Positions 39,399 through 49,326 of a DNA stretch of 64,000 bases are shown one piece after another; position 1 is the first letter of the stretch, and each line of letters begins with the position of its first letter. Below the pieces are notes generated by a model, which was given only the letters and a program-made list of their open reading frames with translations, did not search any database and was not told the DNA's origin. Both the position numbers and the translations under genes were made by a program. Source of the stretch: JAVBMC01 sp031552845 (GTDB lineage Bacteria > Verrucomicrobiota > Kiritimatiellia > RFP12 > DVOR01); contig JAVBMC010000069.1 in the NCBI GenBank assembly GCA_031552845.1, positions 1-64,000 of the forward strand, given 5' to 3'.

Positions 39399-40406
39399 CT
39401 AGTAGCGGCGCAGGAGTTCCAGCATCTGCCGGTCGAGCTTATGTCCGCGAAAATCTTCATACCGCACGTCGGTACGCTCGCTGTCCAAGATCCCAAAACC
39501 GCCGCGCAGAGTCCATAACGCCCAGCCCCAGTTGGCTTCCTTCCAGACTTTGAGATTATCCTCCATCCAGCGCAGGACAACGTCGTGCGGCGTCTTGTTA
39601 AACGCGCCGAACTCGCCAACCATCACGCTCACATCGTTTTCGACTGCAGGCTGCCAAGGTTTAATCATATGCTCCCGCAAATCCTCCAGCGCGTTCTTGC
39701 CCTCCGGCGGCCAGACAGGTTTTTCGGACGGCGAACCTACCCACGACGCCAAGTAGTGGGAAATACTGAAGGGATAGTAGCCGCGCGCGCCTTGGCTGAT
39801 TTTCAGATCAAAAAGCTGCTTGACGGGATAACGCCCCCATGAGAGGCCATCCGCACAAATTGGACGGTACGGGCTTTCTTCACGGATGGCCTTGACCAAC
39901 TCCACGGCCACGCGGCGGTACTGCTCGGGCGTGATCTTATCATCCGGTTCGTTGAACAAGTTAAAGCTCAGATCCTCAGGCGAGACGTCTTTATACCGCC
40001 GAGCCAACGCCCGCCAATGCAGGCAGGCAACAGTCAGCGCATCGTCGTCAGCAAACAGGTTGCGGGACTCCGGTGGCTGTGCAACCGTGTAACCGGGAAT
40101 GCGGTGCAGGCACATTTGAATATGTATCTTATGCTTTTGCCCCAGCTTCAGCACATCATCCAACGGCTTGAGTTTGTCGGCATCAATTTCATTCCATTTG
40201 CCGTCCTTAATCCAGAAACGATAGTCCATCGGCAGGCGTGCAAAGTTGAAGCCCCACTCCTGCATCAATTCAAAATCCTCCGCACGGAAGCTTGCCGGCT
40301 CGCCTTTATATTTAGCTAGGTCCGTCAGATTGAATCCGCGGAACCGCGGCGCAGCTATTGTCGAACAGGCGGCCAAGACAAGTCCTAACATGATCGCTTT
40401 ACGCAT
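39399..40406 (-). CDS. GH5-type secreted glycoside hydrolase
   Basis: A 335-residue protein with signal peptide (MLGLVLAACSTIAA; the LAAC could be a lipobox). The (beta/alpha)8 pattern is seen: FRGFNLTDL, NFARLPMDYRFW, catalytic acid in SFNLFNEPDD (about 150) and nucleophile in VMVGEFGAFNK (about 266), with WALWTLRGGFG near the end. It should cut beta-1,4 or related glucans/mannans outside the cytoplasm. It lies between holB and the pyrophosphorylase. Confidence 0.88.
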   Translation of the reverse strand: MRKAIMLGLVLAACSTIAAPRFRGFNLTDLAKYKGEPASFRAEDFELMQEWGFNFARLPMDYRFWIKDGKWNEIDADKLKPLDDVLKLGQKHKIHIQMCLHRIPGYTVAQPPESRNLFADDDALTVACLHWRALARRYKDVSPEDLSFNLFNEPDDKITPEQYRRVAVELVKAIREESPYRPICADGLSWGRYPVKQLFDLKISQGARGYYPFSISHYLASWVGSPSEKPVWPPEGKNALEDLREHMIKPWQPAVENDVSVMVGEFGAFNKTPHDVVLRWMEDNLKVWKEANWGWALWTLRGGFGILDSERTDVRYEDFRGHKLDRQMLELLRRY

Positions 40407-40424
40407 ATCCCCTCCTTGCGAATG

Positions 40425-41438
40425 TCACTTGACGCCGTGAGAAAACCGATCCATCCAATACGGAAGCACCATGTTTTCCGGCATATTACTGTCGAACTGT
40501 TTGGCAATCCGCTCTACGCGCTCCAAATTCATCAAAGCCTGAGCTCGGGTCAATCCGGCAGCGCGCAGGCTGTAGACCTCCGCATACTGCGGATAAAATA
40601 AAACACCGTCATCACCGCCGGAAACAGCCACCAGCAAGTCGCGGAACCATTTATTCAACGTCATCAAAAAGTTAGACCGCTGTTCGCGGTAACGCGCACT
40701 GATCTTGGCATCCAGCACATCATCGTCCTCGTCCACGTGCTGGGTTTCCTGCTGCGCTTTGTTCTCGGCCATAACCTCTGTCTCGGCGGCATCCTTCATT
40801 TCCTTCAGCAACGTCACCAGCTGCAGTGCTGCGGCAGTACGGCCCGCCAAAGAATTTAAAGGAGAATTCGCCAATACCTCCAGCACCTGCTCCCGCCACT
40901 CATCAGGCAAGTCGCGCACATCCTGCAAATCAATCCGCTGACAGCGGGACAGGATCGTCGGCAAGATTTCTTGTGGAGTATCCGACAGCAATAAAAACAT
41001 CGAATCCGGGCTGGGTTCCTCCAGCGTTTTCAACAACGCATTGGCCGCGGCATCTTTCATACGGTCAGCACCGACCAGCACAGCGACTTTCCAGCCGCCG
41101 ATCAACGACGTTTGCTGCATGACCGGCAGGAGTTCTCTGCGGATTTGTTCGACGCTGAAGATACGGGACTTCTTCTCCGGATGCAGCCAATGCACATCGG
41201 CAAATACGCGGCGTTCAATCTGCTCGCACATCTGACACGTACCGCACGGCTTCTCATTACCGGTGCAAAACAAGTACTGTACAATGCGCAACGCCAGTGC
41301 CATTGCTTCGCCGCGGATTGAGCCCGTGATCAAATACGCCTGCGCCGGACGTCCGCTGTCAATTGCGCGGCGTACCATGGCGAACTTATCTGCAACCGCG
41401 GCAGCGGCTTTCACATCACTGGCCGCATCCGCACACAT
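40425..41438 (-). CDS. holB: DNA polymerase III delta' subunit
   Basis: A 337-residue clamp-loader protein. It has the AAA+ fold with a zinc module (CTGNEKPCGTCQMCEQI, about 61-77), KVAVLVGADRMKDAAANALL then KTLEEPSP, and SRCQRIDL at sensor 1. The P-loop position is GSIRGEAMA without the lysine, as usual for delta', so it would not hydrolyse ATP. It overlaps tmk by 23 bases; tmk-holB pairing is common in bacteria. Confidence 0.9.
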   Translation of the reverse strand: MCADAASDVKAAAAVADKFAMVRRAIDSGRPAQAYLITGSIRGEAMALALRIVQYLFCTGNEKPCGTCQMCEQIERRVFADVHWLHPEKKSRIFSVEQIRRELLPVMQQTSLIGGWKVAVLVGADRMKDAAANALLKTLEEPSPDSMFLLLSDTPQEILPTILSRCQRIDLQDVRDLPDEWREQVLEVLANSPLNSLAGRTAAALQLVTLLKEMKDAAETEVMAENKAQQETQHVDEDDDVLDAKISARYREQRSNFLMTLNKWFRDLLVAVSGGDDGVLFYPQYAEVYSLRAAGLTRAQALMNLERVERIAKQFDSNMPENMVLPYWMDRFSHGVK

Positions 41439-42051
41439 CGTCTGTCACCTTCCTGATATCCGCCGCAACCACATCGGTCTCGCGGTCGACATTCACCACG
41501 CGGAAACGCTGCGGTTCGCCTGCGGCCAAATCTAAGAATCCCTGACGCAAACGGCAATGGAACGCGAGCTCTTCCTTTTCAAAACGGTCTTGTCCTGCCC
41601 CGCGGTCATTCACCCGGCACAACCCGGCCTCGGGCGGTAAATCCAAGAGCACCGTTAAATCCGGCACGAGCCCACCCGTCGCAAAGCGGCTGAGACGGCG
41701 CAATTCATCCACAGCCCAACCTCGTCCTGCGCCTTGATACGCCAGCGTCGAATCTTCAAAGCGGTCACACAACACCCAAGCGCCTCGCGCTAAAGCGGGT
41801 TCAATCACTGCGGCGACCAATTGCGCCCGGCTGGCGCAGAACAGCAGCACCTCTGCCCGCGGCAGGGGCGCTTCGCCTGCGGCATCATGCTGCAGCAGAT
41901 TACGCACAGCTTCGCCTAACAGCGTGCCGCCGGGTTCGCGCGTCATGACAACTTCAATTCCGCGCTCTTGCAAATGCGCGGCCAGCAAACGGATGTGTGT
42001 ACTTTTACCGGCACCTTCACCGCCTTCAAATGTGATGAAGCGTCCTCTCAT
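41416..42051 (-). CDS. tmk: Thymidylate kinase
   Basis: A 211-residue enzyme, dTMP + ATP to dTDP. P-loop FEGGEGAGKSTHIRLL (8-23), DR motif CDRFEDSTLAYQGAGRG (about 95-111), TREPGG near 37-42 and the lid region RVNDRGAGQDRFE. Full length, essential for DNA synthesis. ATGA overlap with the DUF4340 gene and overlap with holB. Confidence 0.95.
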   Translation of the reverse strand: MRGRFITFEGGEGAGKSTHIRLLAAHLQERGIEVVMTREPGGTLLGEAVRNLLQHDAAGEAPLPRAEVLLFCASRAQLVAAVIEPALARGAWVLCDRFEDSTLAYQGAGRGWAVDELRRLSRFATGGLVPDLTVLLDLPPEAGLCRVNDRGAGQDRFEKEELAFHCRLRQGFLDLAAGEPQRFRVVNVDRETDVVAADIRKVTDDVCGCGQ

Positions 42052-43907
42052 GGTTCTGTCCTTGGCTGAATAAACGTCCGGTCGATCGCGGCCAGCGTCT
42101 CGTCCGACAAAACATACACTAGTTCACGCCCGCGCAGCATGGCATAACGTCCGCCGCCACGCGCCTTTGCGCCAATCAGCAACACCCGGCGCAGTGCGTC
42201 GTCACCGGTTAAATCAAACCGCACCTCCAGCATCGGCGAGGAGAGTCCATACAATGTCAACGCTTGCGGCGGCGGATTCAACTGCTCGACATATTGCGCC
42301 CGCAAATCCACGAACTGCCCCAGCCACTCTTTGAACGCCGGCACGTCCAATACGCCGGATTCCGTCTGCCAAACACCATTGGGCGACGGCAGTGTACAAC
42401 TCACTGAGTTAGTGACGCCATTAGGCTCGTAACGCGTCACAGCAACCGCCTTGACCGCCGCAGACGGAACAGAAAGAACGGTCCGATCAGCAAAGCGTCG
42501 AACATCCAAATTACCCCGCAGCTCGGGCGGCAGATTTGTCGCGGCCACCACGCACACATTACTTGCGGCCCCCGGCAGGCGAAGGCAATAGTCACGCGCA
42601 CTGTCCTCCAGTGCAAAAACTTCCAGTTCAAACGGCGTCTGCTTGCCGGTCAAAGTAACCTTAGCGATCGGCTGTCCCAACGGCAACACAACCGCAGGCA
42701 GGTTCAGCTCCGGACGCAGCCGGACAATGGAGGTGAGCCACGTGTTGATATACTCGCTGTCGGCACGGCGGCCATCGACTCCCGCCAGCATCCAGCCGCC
42801 TCCGGCATTGCGCACCACATCCACAGTTTGGTCGCCCACCACCAAATGCAGCTGTTGGATTTCATCGGGGTCGCCGTTATAGAACCGCGCTCCGGCGAAG
42901 ACTTCCTGCAAGCTAGACTCTAATGCTGTCCAATACGCATTAGTCACCGTCACCAGCACATCGTCGTTCTCAAACAAAGCATACACCTGTCCCGGCTGAG
43001 AAGCGGACAGCCGTCCCAAACGCAAACGCAACGGCTGTTCGCGTCCACGCTCACTCACCCAAATCCGTATAGCGTGTTCATCATCCAAGCCGTATTGGTT
43101 CAAGCGTGGCGTGGAGGCCAGCAACACCTCGGCGGCAGTGTTTGTCGTCTGAGCGGAAATCTCCGGCATGGCGGACTGCGCAAAGCTATCGGCACGGAAC
43201 TCATACAAACGGGCCAGCAACGCTTGCACCGTCCGCGGATCGGCGACGCGTCCCACCGGTTGCCGCAAGATCCACGTGCCGGACTCCAATGCCAACTGCA
43301 CGCTACCCGATTCCGGCCTGCGGATTTCTACCGCCGTTGCGCGCTCCGCCGCAGCACCTAAGAAAGTACGAGAGCGTGCATCAACAGCGGTCTTCGGCAA
43401 GGCATCCCAAAAAGCCCGCGGCATCAGCTCGATACGTGAAGTGCCGGCACGTCCGACGTAGATTTCCGTTTCATCCGCCGTCAGGCGGCCCAATAGAACC
43501 GACTCGCTGGTACCATCGGCATACTCAAGCGTGATGGATGCGGCCGGCGGTTCCAAGCCGAAGGTCTCGCGTGAAACGCGCCGCTGTTCAGCCTCTTGCG
43601 GCATAATCACATCGGTCGCCCGCGTATGCTCCAGCTCCGACAAAAGACGTTCGATGATCGCTCCATCGGCTTCACAAGCAACGGGCTTCAACAAGCGCCA
43701 GCGTCCTCCGCTATTGGCCGCAGCAACCGTCTCGGCTCCCCGTTGCCACGTCAAAGAGACAACTTCATCAAAGCGCGGCGAGAACATGCCGCCTCCATCA
43801 TGCTCAACGCTCGGCAAACCGGATTCCCGACGGTAAACCACCAACAGCAGAATCGAGAACAAACCAATCCAGAACAACCATCGGATGAGTGATTTAACGG
43901 GGTTCAT
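42048..43907 (-). CDS. DUF4340 membrane-anchored periplasmic protein
   Basis: The start at 43907 (MNPVKSLIRWLFWIGLF) has GGAGGCGC upstream and makes an ATGA overlap with gldG; 619 residues. One N-terminal anchor (about 6-24) is followed by repeated beta-rich DUF4340 modules with the typical GGRWRLLKPVACEADGAII and ESGTWILRQP. DUF4340 proteins regularly follow GldG-like proteins and probably form part of the same envelope machine. Confidence 0.85.
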   Translation of the reverse strand: MNPVKSLIRWLFWIGLFSILLLVVYRRESGLPSVEHDGGGMFSPRFDEVVSLTWQRGAETVAAANSGGRWRLLKPVACEADGAIIERLLSELEHTRATDVIMPQEAEQRRVSRETFGLEPPAASITLEYADGTSESVLLGRLTADETEIYVGRAGTSRIELMPRAFWDALPKTAVDARSRTFLGAAAERATAVEIRRPESGSVQLALESGTWILRQPVGRVADPRTVQALLARLYEFRADSFAQSAMPEISAQTTNTAAEVLLASTPRLNQYGLDDEHAIRIWVSERGREQPLRLRLGRLSASQPGQVYALFENDDVLVTVTNAYWTALESSLQEVFAGARFYNGDPDEIQQLHLVVGDQTVDVVRNAGGGWMLAGVDGRRADSEYINTWLTSIVRLRPELNLPAVVLPLGQPIAKVTLTGKQTPFELEVFALEDSARDYCLRLPGAASNVCVVAATNLPPELRGNLDVRRFADRTVLSVPSAAVKAVAVTRYEPNGVTNSVSCTLPSPNGVWQTESGVLDVPAFKEWLGQFVDLRAQYVEQLNPPPQALTLYGLSSPMLEVRFDLTGDDALRRVLLIGAKARGGGRYAMLRGRELVYVLSDETLAAIDRTFIQPRTEP

Positions 43908-45358
43908 GCGCGCCTCCACAAAACCAACAGACGCAGCAGCAAAAAGGCCGCAATCAATCCGGCCGATGAAACACCCAAATAAGCCAGCCATTGCAAGCGG
44001 GTAAAGTTCAGCAGCAGCACCGCATCCTGTCCGCTTGCCGCACCGCCGCCGGTCGAATCATAACCTGCCAGCCAATTCATCGTATTTAGCAGGAAATCCA
44101 TATTGGCGGCCGCGCGATGGTTCAGCGTTCCATTACTGGCACAAGCCGCATTACCGATAATCACCGCACGGGCAGAACGATACGCCAACCCCGTCGCTAC
44201 ATTACCACCACGTTCAATTGCCACAGCCAGCACAAACGGTCCTCGTTTGTCATTGGCGCCGATTTGGGCGGATTCATCCGTTTTGACCAGCGGCAATACG
44301 CTCAGCGCCTCCGATTCATTCTTTAGAACCGCCTCCGACAGCTCCAACGCACGGGATGGCCCGAAGTGCAGCGTCAAATCGCCCAAGCTCCGCGTAATCT
44401 CGTGGTCAGCAAAATCCCGCACGACGATTTCAGCGCCGGACAGTGTTCGCGGCGATGTCACTGTTGATCCGGATATCCGTACGCCCCAGCGCAAAAACAA
44501 ATCACTTGCCACCGCCGGCGCCATCGCATTAGCAAAGTAAAGCACCCGCCCGCCGCGGTTGAGGAACTTATCAATCCACTCCCGTTCTTCAACGGCAAAC
44601 GCGGTCCGCGGCCCGACCACCGCCAGAATATCACACTCCTGCGGAACGCCCTGTTCTTGCACTAAGTCGCATAACGACAGCTCAAATCCGTGGCGTCGAA
44701 GGGCATCTGCAAAAATAGAACACCCGCTCCAAACATCAAAATCATCCGGCCGCAATTCGCCATGGCCCGTCAGCCAGCCCACCTGCATCGTCCCACCCCG
44801 CAACAGCCGCTGGATTGCCGAAGCACAGGCCGACTCGTTGTGAAATATCTCTACATACTTGGCGTGCCGCTCGCGTCCGCTCATCAAGAACCCCGCCGTC
44901 GGTGTCGGCGTTTTTCCCTCCAAAGGTACCGCCACATGCCGCCAGCCTGATTCGAAGACGATTGTCCCCGGACGCACGCCCATCTTCACAAAACGCAGGG
45001 CCGCATCAATGTCACGCCGCGGGTCGACATAGGCCAAATCAATCCGAGCACCCGCCACTCGGCGCGAGGCCGCTTGAATACCCCGCAACAGCCGGGACGC
45101 TGCACGATAACGCGGGTCGGTGGAGGATAGAAAACAGGTGACTTTCAAACTGCCCTGCGTCTCCGCGAGCGCATTCTCCATCCGGACAGAGGCAACCCGG
45201 CGATGCCCCAAGCTCAGCTCGTGCGTGGGATTGATCCGCCATGCCAGCAGGTTCACCAGCACCGCCAGCACAACCGCCAGCACGCCGGTCAAGCAGCGGT
45301 AAGCGGCTAGCGTGCGCGGGGGAAGCATAAAGGATATTTTCTTTGAACCGTGCGGCAT
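43904..45358 (-). CDS. GldG-like ABC-transport auxiliary protein
   Basis: A 484-residue protein: N-terminal span (about 18-40, CLTGVLAVVLAVLVNLLAW), a periplasmic ABC_transp_aux domain (about 60-430; CFLSSTDPRYRAASRLLRGI, GWLTGHGEL) and a C-terminal span (about 460-480). Such proteins accompany the GldA/GldF-type transporter; in Bacteroidota they support gliding, but in other phyla their role is unknown. No other gliding genes are seen here. Confidence 0.85.
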   Translation of the reverse strand: MPHGSKKISFMLPPRTLAAYRCLTGVLAVVLAVLVNLLAWRINPTHELSLGHRRVASVRMENALAETQGSLKVTCFLSSTDPRYRAASRLLRGIQAASRRVAGARIDLAYVDPRRDIDAALRFVKMGVRPGTIVFESGWRHVAVPLEGKTPTPTAGFLMSGRERHAKYVEIFHNESACASAIQRLLRGGTMQVGWLTGHGELRPDDFDVWSGCSIFADALRRHGFELSLCDLVQEQGVPQECDILAVVGPRTAFAVEEREWIDKFLNRGGRVLYFANAMAPAVASDLFLRWGVRISGSTVTSPRTLSGAEIVVRDFADHEITRSLGDLTLHFGPSRALELSEAVLKNESEALSVLPLVKTDESAQIGANDKRGPFVLAVAIERGGNVATGLAYRSARAVIIGNAACASNGTLNHRAAANMDFLLNTMNWLAGYDSTGGGAASGQDAVLLLNFTRLQWLAYLGVSSAGLIAAFLLLRLLVLWRRA

Positions 45359-45369
45359 TTCAAAACCTC

Positions 45370-46122
45370 TTACCGCCCGCTCAGGCGCAAATTACTCAAG
45401 CGGATGACCGCCAGCCATAACATGACCACGATCACCGACACATCAAAGACAACCGGGAACAACGCCAGAAGTCCCGTCGACACATCATAAATATGTGACA
45501 ACGGCGAAATCCATCCCAACAAACTCCGCGCCGTCGGGAACCACAACCGCATCACGCCGATGGAGGCCAACGGCAATCCACAGCACACAAACAACATCAA
45601 CGTGCCCGTCGCAGCGATCTGTTTGAAAAAGAGAGAAAGGAACACCGAGATGGAACACCATACCCCCGCCTGCAGAATCAAAACACACATCACGCTGGTC
45701 AGCTCAAAGAACGACACGCGAGGCACGCCTGAACCGGCCATCATCTGCGGCAGGAAGATGAGAGGGCTTAACGCTGTCACCAGAATAAACAAAACCATTG
45801 CCAGCCATACCGCGAGGAACTTGCCCAGCACCAAATACCCCTCGCTTATCGGCGAACTGAAAAATAACTCCAGCATCCCGGACGCACGGTCCTCCGCAAA
45901 CAATCGGACAGACAGCAACACTGCCAAGATCGGCAGGCACAACGCTAGCGAAAAGCCCCATACCGCCTGCAGCGGCAGCTCGCCCACGCCATTACGCTGA
46001 AGCAGCCAGACAAACAATGCCGCCGACCCCACCAACGCCGACACTAATGACACCACGCCGGACGAGGGCCACTGAATCAACAACCGCCACTCACGCCGGC
46101 AGGTCACCCACACGCCGCTCAT
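45370..46122 (-). CDS. ABC-2 type permease (GldF-like)
   Basis: A 250-residue integral membrane protein with six predicted spans and the ABC-2 feature LFAEDRASGMLELFFSSPISEGYLV near residue 80. It overlaps the ATPase gene by four bases and precedes gldG, so the three should form one complex. Confidence 0.88.
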   Translation of the reverse strand: MSGVWVTCRREWRLLIQWPSSGVVSLVSALVGSAALFVWLLQRNGVGELPLQAVWGFSLALCLPILAVLLSVRLFAEDRASGMLELFFSSPISEGYLVLGKFLAVWLAMVLFILVTALSPLIFLPQMMAGSGVPRVSFFELTSVMCVLILQAGVWCSISVFLSLFFKQIAATGTLMLFVCCGLPLASIGVMRLWFPTARSLLGWISPLSHIYDVSTGLLALFPVVFDVSVIVVMLWLAVIRLSNLRLSGR

Positions 46123-46838
46123 GCTGCCCCCTTTCCGGCGCCGGACGACAGCTCAATCAATTTAGCCGTCAGCTCCGCCGGTTGAAAGTCGCGGACATTC
46201 AGCATTGCGGCCAAACGTCCCTCGTGCAACACGGCAAACCGCGTGCAAAAAGTCTTCATCATTTCCAACGCATGACCGCTCAACACGATCGCCGCATTCG
46301 TCGACAGGTCAGTCAAGGCGCTCCCGATGCGCTTTTGCGTCACAGGGTCAACTCCGGCTAGAGGATCGTCTAAGAAAACCGCTTGAGGCGACAGCAATAA
46401 CGCATCTGCAATGGCCACACGCTTCCGGCAGCCCAGCGACAGCTCGCGCATCGGCCTATCCGCAAAAGCATCCAAATCCAATCGATCAGACGCCTCCCTC
46501 AAACGGCGGCGCAAACGCAGCCAACGCTCCCGCTTCAAACGCGCCCGGTAGCGCAGATAGTCGGTTGGCGTCATGTCTCCATAAACAGGACACGACTCCG
46601 GCAGAAAGGCGATATGCTTGCGGTATTCCAATGAGTTGCGGTAACAATCCAACCCATCCAATACCACCTTGCCCTTCGACGGCACCAACACCCCCGCCAG
46701 CAGCTTCAATAGAGTACTCTTACCCGCACCATTCGCGCCGACCACTCCGACAATCTCGCCAGGCGAAACGTCAAACGAAACATCCCGCACCGCCGGCCGG
46801 CGTCCATAAGCAAAGTAGAGTCCCTCTGCCGTCAGCAT
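46119..46838 (-). CDS. ABC transporter ATP-binding protein
   Basis: A 239-residue ATPase. Walker A VGANGAGKSTLLKLLAG (about 33-49), signature LSLGCRKRVAIADALL (about 134-149), Walker B AVFLDDPLAGVDP (about 154-166) and H-loop in VLSGHALEM. The signature reads LSLGC rather than LSGGQ, an accepted variant in ABC-2 exporters. It drives the downstream permease. Confidence 0.92.
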   Translation of the reverse strand: MLTAEGLYFAYGRRPAVRDVSFDVSPGEIVGVVGANGAGKSTLLKLLAGVLVPSKGKVVLDGLDCYRNSLEYRKHIAFLPESCPVYGDMTPTDYLRYRARLKRERWLRLRRRLREASDRLDLDAFADRPMRELSLGCRKRVAIADALLLSPQAVFLDDPLAGVDPVTQKRIGSALTDLSTNAAIVLSGHALEMMKTFCTRFAVLHEGRLAAMLNVRDFQPAELTAKLIELSSGAGKGAA

Positions 46839-48016
46839 AGGTCAATAATCTCCCGCGGCAATTCCGTCAAACACTCCGTCCCCGACTCGGTGATCAAAAA
46901 CGTATCTTCCGTGCCCACGGCACCGACTCCCGGCAACACAAACTTCGGCTCCACCGCGATACACATACCCGCCTCGAGCACATCCTTCGAACGCGCCCCC
47001 AGCACCGGCAGCTCGTTAATCACCAGCCCCGTGCCATGCCCGACAAACTTGGCCTTCTGCGCCAAGCCCATGAAACAATCTGCGCCGCCCGCATCAGCCG
47101 CCATCTGCAAGGCCAAATCATACAGCTCTTCGCACCGCACGCCGGGCCGCATTCGCTTCGCGACCTCCTGCTCAATCGCCACAGCCGCATCATGCAGGCG
47201 ATACGCCTCACCCGATAGCCGCCCGCACGAATAAATCCGGCTCATGTCGGTCAAATAGCCCGCCGTATTCCACGACAAGTCCGCCATTACCGACATCCCA
47301 GATGCAATCACCGTGCCATTCTCGCCGACAGGAATCGAACGATCCTCACCCGCGCCACCCAACGCAAAATCATACGGCGAAGGCTCCCCGGCATTATCCC
47401 CGGCCAGCACCAAGCCCACAAAAATCTCCATGCTCTGCCCGAACACGCGGAACATCCCCAAAGACCCCGCCTTACGCAACGTATGCTCTGCCTCAATAGA
47501 AAAGTCGCGATCCGTCATCCCCGGCTTATACAGCCCCGGAAACTCCGCATAAGCCGCTGCATGCCGCCGTCCGGCCTCCCGCATGATCTCAATCTCACCC
47601 GGCGTACGCACCGCCCGCAGCCGCCGCAGCGTCAGCGAACCATTCACGCAGACAGCCGACGAAAACGCCGCGGCAATCCGCATGCAATCGCTATACGCCA
47701 GCTCATCCTGTTCCAGCGCCAGCCGCTTCGGCAAAGTCACGCCCTGCGCCGCCAACAGCTCCGGAATCTGCTCCACCTTACGGATCGACAGCACATGCCC
47801 GCCCGACAACCCGCACGGACGCTTCACAAAAAACCACGGTTCTCCCACGGCAGGCACATACACATACCCTAGAAAAATCCGCCCCGACAGATACAAAATA
47901 TTCACCGTCGAGACAATCAACATCCCCTCGGCCTCCAGCCGCGGCAACTCCGCCTGCACTCTTTTCCAGCGCAGCGCCAAATCCAACTTCACATTATCAG
48001 AAACATCACTCAGCAT
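46832..48016 (-). CDS. M24-family metallopeptidase (Xaa-Pro peptidase-like)
   Basis: The start at 48016 (MLSDVSDNVKL) follows GAGG; 394 residues. An N-terminal creatinase-like domain is followed by the pita-bread fold with all five metal ligands: VMADLSWN, LTDMSRI, FVGHGTGLVINE, AVEPKF and GTEDTFLI. Probably cleaves Xaa-Pro bonds in the cytoplasm. It overlaps the ABC ATPase start by seven bases. 48017-48171 holds no gene. Confidence 0.9.
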   Translation of the reverse strand: MLSDVSDNVKLDLALRWKRVQAELPRLEAEGMLIVSTVNILYLSGRIFLGYVYVPAVGEPWFFVKRPCGLSGGHVLSIRKVEQIPELLAAQGVTLPKRLALEQDELAYSDCMRIAAAFSSAVCVNGSLTLRRLRAVRTPGEIEIMREAGRRHAAAYAEFPGLYKPGMTDRDFSIEAEHTLRKAGSLGMFRVFGQSMEIFVGLVLAGDNAGEPSPYDFALGGAGEDRSIPVGENGTVIASGMSVMADLSWNTAGYLTDMSRIYSCGRLSGEAYRLHDAAVAIEQEVAKRMRPGVRCEELYDLALQMAADAGGADCFMGLAQKAKFVGHGTGLVINELPVLGARSKDVLEAGMCIAVEPKFVLPGVGAVGTEDTFLITESGTECLTELPREIIDLC

Positions 48017-48171
48017 CGCAGGCCTCACAAAAATGAAGCCCAAAGTATAACACAGCCCAGACTAAAAACAAAGGAAAAACCCCCACCCGTTTCCCCTTCC
48101 ATCCACACGATTTGACGTGCTCTGCAACAATCAATGCAAGCAAACTAGAGCCACGCATGCCTGAAGGCATT

Positions 48172-49296
48172 TTAAGCTTTGCGTACGACGTTTTTAATGT
48201 ATTGCGTATGAATGTGCCCGTCGGCGTGAAGGATATGATAGCCGACGTTGAGTAGGAGTCCCAACGCAAGGAAGTCGGTTAGGATGCTTGATCCGCCCGA
48301 ACTGATGAAGGGCAGCGCGAGGCCTTTCGGAGGAAAGAGTCCGGATACCACCGCCATGTTGAATGCCCCTTGAAAGACGAGCAGCAGCGTCGCCCCCAAT
48401 GCCAGATAGCGTCCCAAGCGGTCGGGCGCATTGAGCGAGATGGTGATGCCGCAGGCAAGTATCACCGCGAAGAGGACAACCATCCCGAGCGTGGCGGGCA
48501 AGCCGAGCTCTTCACCGACAATTGCAAAGATATAGTCGGTATGGGCCTCCGGCAGATATTGGTGCTTTTGCATGCTCTGGCCGAGTCCCACGCCCCAAAG
48601 TCCACCCGCTTTGAAGGCCAAGCGCGCCTGCCGAGGCTGATGAGCTTTTTCGGATGTTGCGCTGCTGCCATCCAAGTGCGCACGGATGCGCTCCATGCGG
48701 TTTTCATTGTTCACCACCAAAACGGCTACACCGATACATGCCGCTACAGCCAACGCGATTAAATACGGTAACGGCACCCGCCCGACCAGCAGGATGCTGC
48801 CGCCGAGAACCAACAAAACCAGCGCACATCCAAAGTCCGGCTGCGCCAGCACCGGCAAGACAAACGCCGCAGGCGCCAGACAGGCCAGCACCGCACCTTT
48901 CCAAAACTTGTTAATCGACGGCCCTAACCGCACCACCCATACGCTGGTGACAATCACTGTCACTAATTTGGCCAGTTCGCTTGGCTGAAAGCTCACCCCT
49001 GCAACCACCAGCCAGCGATAACTGCCTTTCATAAACCTACCGATCCCCGGCACCCACACCATCATCAACAAAATCAACATCGCGACAAACATCGGAATGA
49101 TGACATACTTCTTCTTATACCAATGGTAGTCGAACTTATAGAGGACAGCCGCCCCGATAATGCCGATGCCGAAGAACCCGAGCTGCGAAGTCCAAATACT
49201 CGCCCCGCGCGGACTGGCGGCTGACGTTAGAATCAAAATGCCCAACCCGCACAGCAATATTACGGAAAGAATCAAACACGTTACAACTTTTCTCAC
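48172..49296 (-). CDS. ftsW: FtsW/RodA-type peptidoglycan glycosyltransferase
   Basis: A GTG start at 49296 with a strong AAAGGAGG upstream; 374 residues and about ten spans. FtsW-type motifs: SYRWLVVAGVSFQPSELAKL, GLGQSMQKHQYLPEAHTDYI and FIFAIVGEELG (read IFAIVGEELGLP), ISSGGSS near the C terminus. It polymerises lipid II during division. It lies away from a mur-fts cluster, a dispersed arrangement known in PVC bacteria. Confidence 0.88.
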   Translation of the reverse strand: MRKVVTCLILSVILLCGLGILILTSAASPRGASIWTSQLGFFGIGIIGAAVLYKFDYHWYKKKYVIIPMFVAMLILLMMVWVPGIGRFMKGSYRWLVVAGVSFQPSELAKLVTVIVTSVWVVRLGPSINKFWKGAVLACLAPAAFVLPVLAQPDFGCALVLLVLGGSILLVGRVPLPYLIALAVAACIGVAVLVVNNENRMERIRAHLDGSSATSEKAHQPRQARLAFKAGGLWGVGLGQSMQKHQYLPEAHTDYIFAIVGEELGLPATLGMVVLFAVILACGITISLNAPDRLGRYLALGATLLLVFQGAFNMAVVSGLFPPKGLALPFISSGGSSILTDFLALGLLLNVGYHILHADGHIHTQYIKNVVRKA

Positions 49297-49326
49297 GCCA
49301 ACCTCCTTTCTGGATAATCACCATCA

